Assembly (NCBI GenBank): GCA_944390675.1
Contig: CALXQR010000007.1
Location: 1 to 64,000, forward strand
Reading direction: 5' to 3'
DNA: 64,000 nt
Source: an uncultured Burkholderiaceae bacterium
Lineage (GTDB): Bacteria; Pseudomonadota; Gammaproteobacteria; Burkholderiales; Burkholderiaceae_F
Part shown: positions 9,392-18,557 of the stretch, piece by piece
How the letters are laid out: the number at the start of each line of letters is the position of its first letter
Position numbering within the stretch: the stretch's first letter is position 1
Notes under the pieces: generated by a model
Seen by the model: only the letters and a program-made list of their open reading frames with translations
Database searches by the model: none
Told to the model about the DNA's origin: nothing
Translations under genes and position numbers: made by a program

Positions 9392-9439
9392 ATGAAATAT
9401 ATGTTTGTTATCCTCGGTCATCACCATTCGCTTGAGTAG
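9392..9439 (+). CDS. hisL: his operon leader peptide (HisL-like)
   Basis: A 15-codon ORF, MKYMFVILGHHHSLE, with three consecutive His codons (9419-9427). It has a good ribosome site (AAGGAC, 7 nt upstream of ATG 9392) and stops at TAG 9437-9439. It lies 174 bp before hisG and is followed by alternative hairpins and a terminator, as in the enterobacterial his attenuator, where seven His codons are present. The HHH run is short, but its position and downstream structures make chance unlikely. Predicted role: ribosome stalling at His codons when charged tRNA-His is scarce. Confidence 0.75.
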   Translation: MKYMFVILGHHHSLE

Positions 9440-9441
9440 TC

Positions 9442-9552
9442 TCTGGCGAACGGTTGGCTTGCGCCGGAAGACGAAGAAATTCTTTCGGCGGCAACAAAAC
9501 AATCATAAACGTACCTAAGGGCCTCCGAAAGAAATTCGGAGGTTTTCTTTTA
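9442..9552 (+). promoter_or_regulatory. Histidine-operon transcription attenuator
   Basis: Mutually exclusive pairings can be drawn. A (9442-9448) pairs with B (9462-9468). B (9463-9470, GCCGGAAG) pairs with C (9482-9489, CTTTCGGC). C (9482-9488) pairs with D (9525-9531, CCGAAAG). The terminator D:E is CCTCCGAA 9522-9529 with TTCGGAGG 9535-9542, followed by TTTTCTTTTATT. A ribosome stalled on the His codons leaves A:B and then C:D to form, giving readthrough. A ribosome at the stop codon masks A, so B:C forms and then D:E, giving termination. The logic matches classical attenuation; folding energies were not computed. Confidence 0.7.
9522..9552 (+). terminator. Attenuator terminator of the his leader
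   Basis: An 8-bp perfect stem (CCTCCGAA/TTCGGAGG) with loop AGAAA and a T-rich tail, inside the leader 62 bp upstream of hisG. Confidence 0.8.
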
Positions 9553-9613
9553 TTACCTCTGTCGTTTTCCGGTTCAAAAGATTTCAAACAGATTTTTTTG
9601 AAAAGGAAGAACG

Positions 9614-10513
9614 ATGTCTGAAATATCTCGATTACGCATCGCATTGCAAAAGTCCGGCCGCTTGTCGGAAGACTCCTTTGATCTTTTGGAGAAAGCCGGT
9701 TTGCGGGTTCGTGTTCGCTCCCAGCGCCTGATTGCTATTGCGGAAAATCTCCCCGTGGAAGTGCTCTTAGTCAGAGATGACGATATTCCCGGTTTGGTGA
9801 TGGACGGCACAGTTGATTTGGGGATCGTGGGCGAAGGCGTTTTGGAAGAAACTAAATTAGCCCGAGAAGCTTTGGGATTAAACGCTTCCTATAAGGTGAG
9901 CCGCAGATTGGATTTCGGAGAGTGCCGTTTGGGAATTGCCATTCCGATGAATGAACCTTGGCAAAGTCCGCAGGATTTGTCCGGTCGCCGCATTGCCACG
10001 TCCTTCCCCAATCTTTTGGGTCGTTGGATGAAAGAGCAGGGCGTGGATTTTGAAACCTGTGTGCTCACGGGGTCTGTGGAAATCGCTCCCAGAGCGGGTT
10101 TGGCCGATGCGATCTGCGATCAAATTTCAACGGGCGCCACACTGGAAGCCAATGGCTTGAAAGAAGTTCAGACGGTTTTTCGTTCAAAAGCCTGCTTAAT
10201 TGAAAGGACTGGGGATTTTGAATCCGATAAACGTGCTCTGATTGACATGCTTCTGGCGCGCATCGACGGCATCCTGATGGCTCGGGGTTCCAAATACATC
10301 ATGCTGCACGCACCTAAAGACAAAATTGAGGAAGTGGTCAAACTTTTGCCGGGCGCTGAACACCCGACGCTGCTGCCCATGGCAGATGACGACACCAAGA
10401 TTGTCATGCATATGGTGAGCAGCGAAACGCTTTTCTGGGAAACCATGGAAAAACTCAAAGCGCTTGGGGCAAGTTCCATTTTGGTTTTGCCGATTGAAAA
10501 AATGTTGAAGTGA
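9614..10513 (+). CDS. hisG: ATP phosphoribosyltransferase, long (HisZ-independent) form
   Basis: First committed step of histidine synthesis: ATP + PRPP to phosphoribosyl-ATP. At 299 residues it has exactly the E. coli length. It contains [32 protein letters not shown], the PRPP-binding region [17 protein letters not shown] and the C-terminal regulatory domain ending [20 protein letters not shown]. Most betaproteobacteria use a short HisG plus HisZ; this one is the long, histidine-inhibited form. Ribosome site AAGGAAG precedes ATG 9614. First gene of an eight-gene operon. Confidence 0.97.
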   Translation: MSEISRLRIALQKSGRLSEDSFDLLEKAGLRVRVRSQRLIAIAENLPVEVLLVRDDDIPGLVMDGTVDLGIVGEGVLEETKLAREALGLNASYKVSRRLDFGECRLGIAIPMNEPWQSPQDLSGRRIATSFPNLLGRWMKEQGVDFETCVLTGSVEIAPRAGLADAICDQISTGATLEANGLKEVQTVFRSKACLIERTGDFESDKRALIDMLLARIDGILMARGSKYIMLHAPKDKIEEVVKLLPGAEHPTLLPMADDDTKIVMHMVSSETLFWETMEKLKALGASSILVLPIEKMLK

Positions 10514-10526
10514 AAAGGGGAAGAAA

Positions 10527-11828
10527 ATGACTGTTTTAAAACCGGTGATTTGGAATGATTTGTCTAAGGACGAACAGACACAGTTGCTGATGCGCCCTGC
10601 GGTGCTCGCAGGCGCGGAAATTGAAAAGATTGTTGATGGTATTGTGGCCGATGTTCGCGCAAGAGGGGATGAGGCTCTGCGGGACTATGCGGCAAAGTTT
10701 GACAGAACGAAACTGACGAGCATTCGAGTCGAGGAAAAAGAAATAGATGCCGCAGAGGCTCGTTTGGGTGACGACATTAAAGCGGCTATGCAGCTTGCGG
10801 TTAAAAATATTGAAGCTTTTCACCGTGCCCAGCAAATCAAACCCGTGACGGTTGAAACGATGCCGGGGGTCATTTGTGAGCAGGTCACGCACGCGATTGA
10901 TTCAGTGGGACTTTATGTGCCGGGCGGCACCGCGCCACTTTTCTCAACGGTGATGATGCTTGCGATCCCGGCGAAAATTGCCGGATGTCGAAAAGTTATT
11001 TTGATGTCGCCGCCTAAGATTGCAGACGAAATTTTGTATGCGGCAAGACTTTGCGGCGTGACGGAAATTTACCAATCGGGCGGTGCGCAGGCGATTGCTG
11101 CAATGGCTTTTGGCACGCAATCGGTGCCGAAAGTGATGAAAATTTTTGGCCCAGGCAACGCTTTTGTGACGCAGGCTAAGCGCTTTGTCAGTGAATGCGC
11201 TGACGGCGCGGCTATCGACATGCCGGCCGGTCCCTCAGAAGTACTTGTCATTGCAGACTCGGGGGCCAATCCCTCTTTTGTCGCGGCAGATTTACTCTCG
11301 CAGGCCGAGCATGGAAAAGACTCTCAGGTGGTGCTCGTGACGCCCGATATTGAATTTGCCCGTAAAGTGTCCGCAGAGGTGGATCGTCAGCTCAGTGATT
11401 TGCCTCGTAAGGAAATTGCCGAAGGCGCGCTCTCTATGAGCCGCATCATTGTGGCGAAGGATTTGAACGATTGCGTGGCAATTTCCAATCGTTATGCGCC
11501 CGAACACTTAATTGTCGAAACGAGAAATGCTCGGGAATTGGTGGCAGGCATCAGAAATGCCGGATCGGTTTTCTTGGGTGATTGGTCCACGGAAAGCGCG
11601 GGCGACTATGCCTCCGGCACCAACCACGTCCTTCCGACCTACGGTTACGCGAAGACCTATTCGAGCCTTGGCTTAGCGGATTTCGAGCGTCGGATGACGA
11701 TTCAGGAAGTCACGCCCGATGGCTTGCGTGCGCTGGGCCCTGCGGTTGAAAAATTGGCTCAGGCTGAAAAGTTGGACGCCCACAAACGTGCGGCTTCCGT
11801 TCGTTTAGCAGCACTCAAAGGGAATTAG
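10527..11828 (+). CDS. hisD: Histidinol dehydrogenase
   Basis: Oxidises L-histidinol to L-histidine in two NAD-dependent, zinc-assisted steps. At 433 residues it is normal length. Recognisable motifs are [50 protein letters not shown], the zinc/catalytic region [14 protein letters not shown] and the C-terminal [16 protein letters not shown]. It starts 13 nt after hisG, with ribosome site AAAAGGGGAAG, and ends 4 nt before hisC. Confidence 0.97.
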   Translation: MTVLKPVIWNDLSKDEQTQLLMRPAVLAGAEIEKIVDGIVADVRARGDEALRDYAAKFDRTKLTSIRVEEKEIDAAEARLGDDIKAAMQLAVKNIEAFHRAQQIKPVTVETMPGVICEQVTHAIDSVGLYVPGGTAPLFSTVMMLAIPAKIAGCRKVILMSPPKIADEILYAARLCGVTEIYQSGGAQAIAAMAFGTQSVPKVMKIFGPGNAFVTQAKRFVSECADGAAIDMPAGPSEVLVIADSGANPSFVAADLLSQAEHGKDSQVVLVTPDIEFARKVSAEVDRQLSDLPRKEIAEGALSMSRIIVAKDLNDCVAISNRYAPEHLIVETRNARELVAGIRNAGSVFLGDWSTESAGDYASGTNHVLPTYGYAKTYSSLGLADFERRMTIQEVTPDGLRALGPAVEKLAQAEKLDAHKRAASVRLAALKGN

Positions 11829-11832
11829 GCAT

Positions 11833-12900
11833 ATGAATGTTTTTTCTTTAATGCCCTCTTTTTTGCAGTCACTCGTGCCCTATGAGTCGCCGAGAGACAA
11901 CGCCCCGGTGGGCATGGTGTGGCTCAATACCAACGAGTATCCGCAAAGCACGAAATACGAGATGAGTTTTGAGAATCTCAATCGCTACCCCGAGGTGCAG
12001 CCGGCGTTGCTTTGCAAGCGCTATGCCGCTTACGCCGGCATCAAACAGGAAGAGGTGCTCATCACAAGAGGCGGAGATGAAGCGATTGAATTGCTGATTC
12101 GTACGTTTTGTAAACCTTTTGAAGACACCGTGCTTTATGCGCTGCCTACCTACAGCATGTATGGCATCAGTGCGAAAACCTGTGCAGCCAACGTGCTCAC
12201 TGTTGAGCCGGTTGGTGATTTAAAAATCAATATCGAGGGTATTTGTGAACGTTTGCGCCAACCCAATACCGTCAAAGTGGTGTTCTTATGCAGTCCCAAT
12301 AATCCCACGGGGGAAGTGTTGGATCGAGTATCCATTGAACGCGTGTTGCAGTTAGCTGAGAACGCTATTGTGGCGGTCGATGAGGCATATATTGAGTTTT
12401 GCCCGCAAGCGAGCGTTGCCGATCTCATCGAAAAATATCCGAACTTGGCGATTGTCCGCACGCTCTCAAAGGCTTTTGCTCTGGCCGGTCTTCGCTGCGG
12501 GATGATTCTTGCGCAAAAAGAAATCATCGCTGCACTGCGCAAGGTCATTGCGCCTTTCCCTGTGCCGGGACCGGTGGCGGCTATTGCCGAAGAGGCATTG
12601 TCTGAGGCGGGAATTGAAAAGATGAAGCGCAGAGTGAAGCTCATTGCCGGCAACCGCGCTTATCTCAGAGGCGAACTCAAAAAAATGCCTGAAGTCGAGG
12701 CCGTTTATCCGTCCGAGACCAACTTTTTGCTTTTCAAAGTGAGTGACACCGAGGATGTCTATCGAGCTTTGTGGGAAAAGGGCATCGCGGTCCGCGAGCC
12801 GGGAAGCGACAAGGACGTTTTGCGCGTTTCGGTGGGTTCGATGGATGAATGCCGTGCTTTTGTCGAAAAGCTTTCAATGATTTTGAAAGAGGATAAATGA
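11833..12900 (+). CDS. hisC: Histidinol-phosphate aminotransferase
   Basis: PLP-dependent transaminase converting imidazole-acetol phosphate to histidinol phosphate. The 355-residue protein has the aminotransferase-I signatures WLNTNEYP (substrate loop), [25 protein letters not shown] (PLP-pyridine Asp) and [15 protein letters not shown] (PLP lysine in SKAF). It ends in a TGA that overlaps the hisB start (ATGA), which implies translational coupling. Confidence 0.96.
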   Translation: MNVFSLMPSFLQSLVPYESPRDNAPVGMVWLNTNEYPQSTKYEMSFENLNRYPEVQPALLCKRYAAYAGIKQEEVLITRGGDEAIELLIRTFCKPFEDTVLYALPTYSMYGISAKTCAANVLTVEPVGDLKINIEGICERLRQPNTVKVVFLCSPNNPTGEVLDRVSIERVLQLAENAIVAVDEAYIEFCPQASVADLIEKYPNLAIVRTLSKAFALAGLRCGMILAQKEIIAALRKVIAPFPVPGPVAAIAEEALSEAGIEKMKRRVKLIAGNRAYLRGELKKMPEVEAVYPSETNFLLFKVSDTEDVYRALWEKGIAVREPGSDKDVLRVSVGSMDECRAFVEKLSMILKEDK

Positions 12901-13976
12901 TGCAGGGGCGAAAAATTTTATTTATTGATCGCGACGGGACTTTAATCGCAGAGCCTGAAGACTTTCAAATTGATCGATTTGAAAAGTTTGAGCTTGAGCC
13001 TGATTGCATCACGGCACTCTTGCAGCTTCGTGATGCCGGTTGGGAATTCGTAATGGTTTCCAATCAAGACGGCTTAGGTACGGAGAGTTTCCCGCTGGCT
13101 GATTTTGAAGGGCCTCAAAAGCTCTTGCTTCAGATTCTTTCCTCCCAGGGCATCACTTTTAAAGAAGTGCTCATTTGTCCGCATCGCCCTGAGGATAACT
13201 GTGAATGCAGAAAGCCGAAGGTCGGTTTGGTGCGTGCCTACCTGCAGCCCGGTGTTTTGGATACGCAGTGCTCTTTTGTGATCGGTGACCGAGAAACCGA
13301 TGAGCAGCTCGCAGCCAATATGGGGATCGGCTCTTTCCGCTATGCGCGCGGTTCGATGGGTTGGAAGACAATTGCTCAAAAAATCATTGGATTAAAGAAG
13401 AGCCGCTGCGCCACGGTTCAAAGAGACACAAAAGAGACAAAAATCCGGATTAGTGTCAATTTGGATGACAATACACAAAAGAAAATTTCTACCGGGATCG
13501 GCTTTTTTGATCACATGCTCGATCAAATTGCCACACATGCAGCAATTGGCTTGACGGTCATTGCACAGGGCGATCTTCAGGTCGATGATCACCACACAAT
13601 CGAAGACGTCGGTCTGGCATTAGGTGAGGCTTTGAAAGAGGCGCTTGGTGATAAGCGAGGAATCGGTCGGTTTGGCTTTGTGCTGCCGATGGACGAATGT
13701 CTGGCGCAATGTGCTTTGGATCTTTCCAATCGTCCGTATTTGGTCTACGAGGCGCAGTTTAAGTATCAGAAGGTGGGGGATATGTCCACTGAAATGATCG
13801 AACACTTTTTCCGATCGCTTTCACAGACGTTGGGCTGCACACTGCACCTGAAAACCGTGGGGCAAAACGATCATCATCGTGCAGAGAGCCTCTTTAAAGC
13901 TTTCGCCCGCACACTTCGTCAGGCGATCCGTGTGCAAGGCAATGAATTGCCATCCTCAAAAGGAGTGCTGCAATGA
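12897..13976 (+). CDS. hisB: Bifunctional histidinol-phosphatase / imidazoleglycerol-phosphate dehydratase
   Basis: 359 residues in two domains. The N-terminal HAD phosphatase (~1-165) has IDRDGTLI (nucleophile and acid Asp), VMVSNQDG and the zinc loop [15 protein letters not shown]. The C-terminal dehydratase (~170-359) has [32 protein letters not shown] and [20 protein letters not shown]. This fused form is typical of enterobacteria and relatives, while most betaproteobacteria encode a single-domain dehydratase. It starts within the hisC stop and ends in an ATGA overlap with hisH. Confidence 0.97.
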   Translation: MMQGRKILFIDRDGTLIAEPEDFQIDRFEKFELEPDCITALLQLRDAGWEFVMVSNQDGLGTESFPLADFEGPQKLLLQILSSQGITFKEVLICPHRPEDNCECRKPKVGLVRAYLQPGVLDTQCSFVIGDRETDEQLAANMGIGSFRYARGSMGWKTIAQKIIGLKKSRCATVQRDTKETKIRISVNLDDNTQKKISTGIGFFDHMLDQIATHAAIGLTVIAQGDLQVDDHHTIEDVGLALGEALKEALGDKRGIGRFGFVLPMDECLAQCALDLSNRPYLVYEAQFKYQKVGDMSTEMIEHFFRSLSQTLGCTLHLKTVGQNDHHRAESLFKAFARTLRQAIRVQGNELPSSKGVLQ

Positions 13977-14578
13977 CAGGAGTGGTTATTTTGGATACGG
14001 GCTGCTGCAATCTCACGTCTTTGTGCGCGGCAGTCAGACGATTGGGGGTTGACCCAATCGTAACCGATAAACCTGAAGTTGCCCGTCAAGCTCAACGGCT
14101 TTTTCTGCCGGGAGTAGGCACCGCGCAGGCTGCGATGCGTGAGCTGCAAAAAAGAGCACTCGCTCAATGCATACAGGAGGCAGACTGTCCGGTACTAGGA
14201 ATTTGTCTGGGCATGCAGCTTCTAGGCGCAGAAAGCGAGGAGACGGGCGGCGTTGAAATGCTGGGTGTGATTCCGCAGAAAGTTTCAAAACTGCAGGTTG
14301 GGTTTCTCACATTGCCGCATATGGGATGGAATCGGGTTAAAGCGTTGGTTGATGATCCGATTTTTGACGGGCTTGCTTCAGCAGAAGGAGAGTATTTCTA
14401 TTTTGTGCACAGCTATGCCTACGCGGTCAATCCCTTCACGATCGCCGAGACGGATTACGGAGAAAAATTTTCCTCGGTGATTCGCAAGGATAACTTCTAC
14501 GGCGTGCAGTTTCACCCGGAAAGATCCGGCGCGGCAGGCGCCAGACTGTTGAAAAACTTTCTGGAGTTAAAGTTATGA
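13973..14578 (+). CDS. hisH: Imidazole glycerol phosphate synthase, glutaminase subunit
   Basis: Class-I glutamine amidotransferase that supplies ammonia to HisF. At 201 residues it is normal. The nucleophile Cys is in [11 protein letters not shown] and the His/Glu of the triad are in [15 protein letters not shown]. The N-terminus [18 protein letters not shown] and PHMGWNRV are close to E. coli HisH. It overlaps hisB and hisA by 4 nt each (ATGA). Confidence 0.96.
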   Translation: MTGVVILDTGCCNLTSLCAAVRRLGVDPIVTDKPEVARQAQRLFLPGVGTAQAAMRELQKRALAQCIQEADCPVLGICLGMQLLGAESEETGGVEMLGVIPQKVSKLQVGFLTLPHMGWNRVKALVDDPIFDGLASAEGEYFYFVHSYAYAVNPFTIAETDYGEKFSSVIRKDNFYGVQFHPERSGAAGARLLKNFLELKL

Positions 14579-15327
14579 AAAGCGCACGCAATATCATCGC
14601 TTCGGTTGATCTCATTGGCGGCAAAGTGGTTCGCCTCAAGCAAGGTGATTACGCGAGAAAAACCGAATACGCGGTGGATCCTTTCGAGCAATTGAGCCGC
14701 TATGTTTCCGATGGTTCTCAGAGATTGCACATTGTGGATTTGGACGGCGCTCGTGATCCCTCGCAAAGGCAGACCGCGCTCATTGCCGATTTGGCTGCAA
14801 GACTTTCCGTTCCGATACAAACGGGCGGCGGCATTCGTATACAAGACGATATTGAGTCGCTTTTGGATGCCGGGGTGGACAAAGTTGTTATCGGCTCGGC
14901 CTGTGTGAAGGATCCGGACAACACAAAACAGTGGTTTAAACGCTTCGGTGCCGATCGCTTGGTGTTGGCTTTAGACTGCAGAGTCGATACAAAAGGGCAG
15001 GCGTTTGTTGCTACTGATGCCTGGAAGTCTGTTTCAAATCTGACAGTTGATTCTTTGATTGAATCTTATCTGCCGTTGGGTTTAAAGCACGTTTTATGCA
15101 CGGATGTTTCGAAAGACGGCCTTCTGCAGGGAACAAACGACAGGCTTTATAGGTATTTAACGAAGCGCTATTGCACGCTTTGCGTGCAAGCCTCGGGCGG
15201 TATCGGTTCGCTGGATGATATTCGATCATTAGCTGAGAGCGGCGTTGACGGCATCATCATCGGACGCGCGCTATTGGAGAAAAAATTTACGGTTAAGGAG
15301 GCCATCGAATGTTGGCTAAACGCATAA
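14575..15327 (+). CDS. hisA: ProFAR isomerase
   Basis: A TIM-barrel Amadori isomerase of 250 residues. The two catalytic aspartates are visible in [18 protein letters not shown] and [10 protein letters not shown]. Phosphate-binding loops are TGGGIR and [10 protein letters not shown]. The C-terminus [13 protein letters not shown] closely follows the E. coli form. Its last 19 nt overlap the start of hisF. Confidence 0.96.
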   Translation: MKSARNIIASVDLIGGKVVRLKQGDYARKTEYAVDPFEQLSRYVSDGSQRLHIVDLDGARDPSQRQTALIADLAARLSVPIQTGGGIRIQDDIESLLDAGVDKVVIGSACVKDPDNTKQWFKRFGADRLVLALDCRVDTKGQAFVATDAWKSVSNLTVDSLIESYLPLGLKHVLCTDVSKDGLLQGTNDRLYRYLTKRYCTLCVQASGGIGSLDDIRSLAESGVDGIIIGRALLEKKFTVKEAIECWLNA

Positions 15328-16094
15328 TTCCGTGTCTGGACGTTAAAGACGATCAGGTTGTCAAAGGCGTTCGCTTCAGAAATCACGAAATCATAGGCGA
15401 CATTGTTTCTTTGGCTAAACGCTACAGTGAAGAAGGCGCCGATGAATTGGTTTTCTACGACATTACGGCATCTTCTGATGGCAGAACTGTTTCAAAAGAC
15501 TGGGTCAACCGTGTGGCTGAAGTGATTGACATCCCGTTTGCGGTCGCTGGCGGCATTTCTACTGTCTCGCAGGCCGCTCAGATTTTGTCTAAGGGCGCGG
15601 ACAAAATATCCGTTAATTCGCCCGCGTTGGCTGATCCCGATCTCATCACTCGTTTGGCAAAAGAATTCGGGGTTCAGTGTGTGGTGGTGGGAATTGATTC
15701 TTGGTATGACCCGGAAAATGACACTTATTGGGTCAATCAGTTCACAGGCGATGAGAAGAAAACACGCCGCACACAATGGAAAACGCTTGATTGGGTGCGG
15801 GAAGTTCAGTCGTTGGGAGCCGGCGAAATCGTTCTCAACATGATGAATCAAGACGGTGTCCGTCAAGGCTATGACATTGAGCAATTGAGAAAAGTGCGTG
15901 AAATCTGCAAAGTGCCTTTAATTGCTTCGGGCGGGGCAGGAGCCAAGGAGCACTTTTTAGAAGCTTTTGAGAAAGCGCACGTGGACGGCGCCCTTGCGGC
16001 TTCCGTTTTTCATAAAAATGTTTTGCAAATTTCTGAACTTAAAGATTGGTTAATAGCGCAGGGCGTGGAGATGCGTCGCGCATATCGAGGATAA
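15309..16094 (+). CDS. hisF: Imidazole glycerol phosphate synthase, cyclase subunit
   Basis: A TIM-barrel cyclase of 261 residues that takes ammonia from HisH and makes IGP and [17 protein letters not shown] contains the first catalytic Asp. The second lies in the [13 protein letters not shown] region. VAGGIST and [11 protein letters not shown] bind phosphate. It contains the longer insert [21 protein letters not shown] seen in gamma-type HisF. The start overlaps hisA by 19 nt and is preceded by AAGGAGG. Confidence 0.96.
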   Translation: MLAKRIIPCLDVKDDQVVKGVRFRNHEIIGDIVSLAKRYSEEGADELVFYDITASSDGRTVSKDWVNRVAEVIDIPFAVAGGISTVSQAAQILSKGADKISVNSPALADPDLITRLAKEFGVQCVVVGIDSWYDPENDTYWVNQFTGDEKKTRRTQWKTLDWVREVQSLGAGEIVLNMMNQDGVRQGYDIEQLRKVREICKVPLIASGGAGAKEHFLEAFEKAHVDGALAASVFHKNVLQISELKDWLIAQGVEMRRAYRG

Positions 16095-16098
16095 GAAA

Positions 16099-16731
16099 AT
16101 GCTCAATAAAGAACAAATCGATCAATTGGATTTCGCCAAAGGTGACGGACTTATTCCGGCCATCGTTCAAAATGCAGTTTCGGGTCGCGTTTTAATGCTC
16201 GGTTACATGAACCGAGAAGCTTTGGAAGAGACGATTAAAACCGGGAAGGTAACTTTTTGGTCGCGCTCAAAAAATCGTCTTTGGACAAAAGGTGAAACTT
16301 CCGGCAACTATCTCAATTTAGTGGATATGGCCGATGATTGTGATCACGATTCTGTTTTAATTTTGGCCGATCCTGTGGGGCCGACTTGCCACTTGGGTCG
16401 TGAAAGCTGCTTTGGAGAGATCCGGCACGCCCATGAATTTTTAGCTGAATTGGAAAGAATTTTAGCCAGCCGTAAAAATGCCTCAGCGGAGACGTCCTAC
16501 ACGGCAAGTCTCTACGCCCGAGGAACCAAGCGTATTGCGCAAAAAGTTGGCGAAGAAGCTGTTGAAACGGCGCTTGCAGCGACGGTTCATGATCGTGAAG
16601 AAACCATCAATGAAGCGTCTGACCTTCTGTATCACCTTTTAGTTTTGCTGCAGCAGGAAAATTTGAGCTTAGGCGTTATTGCCGCGAATCTGCAGAAACG
16701 TCATGAAGCTCGGGAGGCTCAAGGTCGCTAA
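16099..16731 (+). CDS. hisI: Bifunctional PR-AMP cyclohydrolase / PR-ATP pyrophosphatase (HisIE)
   Basis: 210 residues with two fused domains. The cyclohydrolase (~1-115) has [18 protein letters not shown] and the metal site DCDHDS / [11 protein letters not shown]. The MazG-like pyrophosphatase (~120-210) has [20 protein letters not shown] and [18 protein letters not shown]. Betaproteobacteria usually carry hisI and hisE as separate genes, so the fusion again points to the enterobacterial-type operon. Last gene of the operon; no strong terminator follows before the convergent ogt. Confidence 0.96.
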   Translation: MLNKEQIDQLDFAKGDGLIPAIVQNAVSGRVLMLGYMNREALEETIKTGKVTFWSRSKNRLWTKGETSGNYLNLVDMADDCDHDSVLILADPVGPTCHLGRESCFGEIRHAHEFLAELERILASRKNASAETSYTASLYARGTKRIAQKVGEEAVETALAATVHDREETINEASDLLYHLLVLLQQENLSLGVIAANLQKRHEAREAQGR

Positions 16732-16742
16732 GACTTTTGAAT

Positions 16743-17261
16743 TTAAGAATGTCGGCTGGTCTCTAAGGCTAAAAGATACTTTTTAGCCTCCAGCCCGCCG
16801 CCGTAGCCTGTGAGTGATTGGTTGGCACCCACCACGCGGTGACAGGGAATGATGATGGAAAAGGGATTTTGACCGACGGCGCCGCCCACGGCACGAACTG
16901 CTTTGGGCTTGCCGATGGCTCGGGCGATGTCTGCATAAGTCGGGCGACTTCCATAAGGAATGCTTTGCAGAGCATGCCAGACATCCTTTTGAAAATCTGT
17001 GCCGATGAGTGTGAGCGGCAGATCAAATTTGCGTCGCTCTTGATGGAAATATTCTTCTAATTGGTGGATTGCATCTTCAATTACACGAGAACTGCCTTCA
17101 ACAAAAGGTAATCCAATGAGTTTATTGAAACGATTCAAGATAGCCTTGTGGTGCCAACCGTCAACCCAGTCGCTCATGACCAATCGTTCATTCAAACTGG
17201 CGATCATGAGAATTCCGCAAGGGCTGCGCCAGTGGATAAAAGCAATATTTTGCAAATTCAT
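16743..17261 (-). CDS. ogt: Methylated-DNA--protein-cysteine methyltransferase (Ogt type)
   Basis: Suicide repair of O6-methylguanine. The 172-residue protein contains the acceptor-Cys motif IIPCHRVV, the arginine-finger/helix-turn-helix region YGSRPTYADIARAIGKPKAVRAVGGAVGQNP and the C-terminal TGYGGGLEAKKYLLALE. The N-terminal ribonuclease-like domain is present, as in Ogt. I chose ATG 17261; the longer frame starts at a TTG (17279) with six extra residues. It converges on the his operon and diverges from xseB. Confidence 0.92.
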   Translation of the reverse strand: MNLQNIAFIHWRSPCGILMIASLNERLVMSDWVDGWHHKAILNRFNKLIGLPFVEGSSRVIEDAIHQLEEYFHQERRKFDLPLTLIGTDFQKDVWHALQSIPYGSRPTYADIARAIGKPKAVRAVGGAVGQNPFSIIIPCHRVVGANQSLTGYGGGLEAKKYLLALETSRHS

Positions 17262-17390
17262 CTTGTTTTTTAAAGTCAAAGCGATTCGTTTCTATACGTG
17301 AAATTTTCTTTGCAGAGGCTAATTTAACCTAGGATATTTTCCCCTCTGTTATTAAAATAAACAAGTTAACGATTAAATGACGAGGGCACG

Positions 17391-17651
17391 ATGGCGCAGC
17401 TTAAATCAGTTGAGAAATTGACGTTTGAAGAAGCAATGCAGGAAATGCAGGCTATTGTTGAGACGATGCGCGCAGGAGAACTCACGCTTGAGCAAAGCGT
17501 TAAGGCCTATAAGCGAGGAAAAGATCTCTCGGCTCGGTGTCAGATGCTCTTAAATCAAGCCGCAGAAGTTGTGAAAAAGCTTGAAGATGGCAGTGAAGAG
17601 CCGTTAGAAGAGTCCGACCTTCGTCAGAAAGGAATCACTGATGGATTTTAA
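17391..17651 (+). CDS. xseB: Exodeoxyribonuclease VII small subunit
   Basis: 86 residues. The coiled family pattern LTFEEAMQEMQAIVETMRAG, then LTLEQSVKAYKRGKDLSARC, identifies XseB, which binds the XseA catalytic subunit. Ribosome site GAGGG precedes ATG 17391. Its end overlaps the start of ispA by 11 nt, the standard xseB-ispA-dxs arrangement of proteobacteria. Confidence 0.93.
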   Translation: MAQLKSVEKLTFEEAMQEMQAIVETMRAGELTLEQSVKAYKRGKDLSARCQMLLNQAAEVVKKLEDGSEEPLEESDLRQKGITDGF

Positions 17652-18546
17652 GAGTTGGAGCGCTGAACGCGCGGCGCACTTTGAATTGTGTGCTAAGAAA
17701 GCTCTGCCGCCGGAGAACCGCTTGCCGTGGAAACTGCATGAAGCCATGCGTTATGCGGTGCTCGATGGCGGTAAACGCATCCGTCCGCTTTTGGCGTATG
17801 CGGCGGGCGACTTGGTGGGGGCCGAAGAGGAGGCACTGGATCATATTGCGCTCGCTCTCGAATACATCCACTCTTATTCGCTTGTGCACGACGACATGCC
17901 TTGCATGGATAACGATACGCTGCGTCGTGGCAAGCTCACCACTCATAAAAAATACGGCGAAGCGATGGGAATGCTCACCGGTGACGCTCTTCAGGCACAG
18001 GCCTTCTTTGAGTTAACACAAACAAAGCTGCCCGGCGAACAGATCAGCATGCTCGTGAAGCTTTTGTCCGGTGCGGCAGGCTCGACCGGTATGTGCGGCG
18101 GCCAAGCTGTGGATTTACTCTCTGTGCATCAAAAACTGGACCTTGAAACGCTCACCTTGATGCACAGAATGAAAACCGGTGCGATGATTCGCGCCTCTGC
18201 TCTGATGGGGCTTTATGGCGCGAAGACCATGCCGCCCGTTTTTCTCGTGGGCCAAATCGCGCAATACGCCGATTCCATTGGTTTGGCTTTCCAAGTGATT
18301 GATGACATTTTGGATGTGACGGCAGATACGGCTGTGTTAGGTAAAACAGCAGGCAAAGATGCCGCAGAAGACAAGCCCACTTATGTCTCATTGCTTGGCT
18401 TAGATAAATCGCGTGAAATGGCTCAAAATGAGATCAATAAAGCCCTTGAAGCGCTGAAAAATATTGGAGAGCATTCGGCAGAATATAAGGGAAAGACGCA
18501 ACGCTTGTCTGACATCGCCCTTTATATCCTGAGTCGAGATCATTGA
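17641..18546 (+). CDS. ispA: Farnesyl diphosphate synthase (short-chain polyprenyl synthase)
   Basis: Condenses IPP with DMAPP/GPP to farnesyl-PP, the precursor of undecaprenyl-PP and quinone side chains. 301 residues. The first Asp-rich motif is in SLVHDDMPCMDND, the second in FQVIDDILDVT. GGKRIRPLL is the IPP-binding region. It is coupled to xseB by overlap and ends 11 nt before the dxs::murB start. Confidence 0.95.
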   Translation: MDFKSWSAERAAHFELCAKKALPPENRLPWKLHEAMRYAVLDGGKRIRPLLAYAAGDLVGAEEEALDHIALALEYIHSYSLVHDDMPCMDNDTLRRGKLTTHKKYGEAMGMLTGDALQAQAFFELTQTKLPGEQISMLVKLLSGAAGSTGMCGGQAVDLLSVHQKLDLETLTLMHRMKTGAMIRASALMGLYGAKTMPPVFLVGQIAQYADSIGLAFQVIDDILDVTADTAVLGKTAGKDAAEDKPTYVSLLGLDKSREMAQNEINKALEALKNIGEHSAEYKGKTQRLSDIALYILSRDH

Positions 18547-18557
18547 CAGGGGACAGA

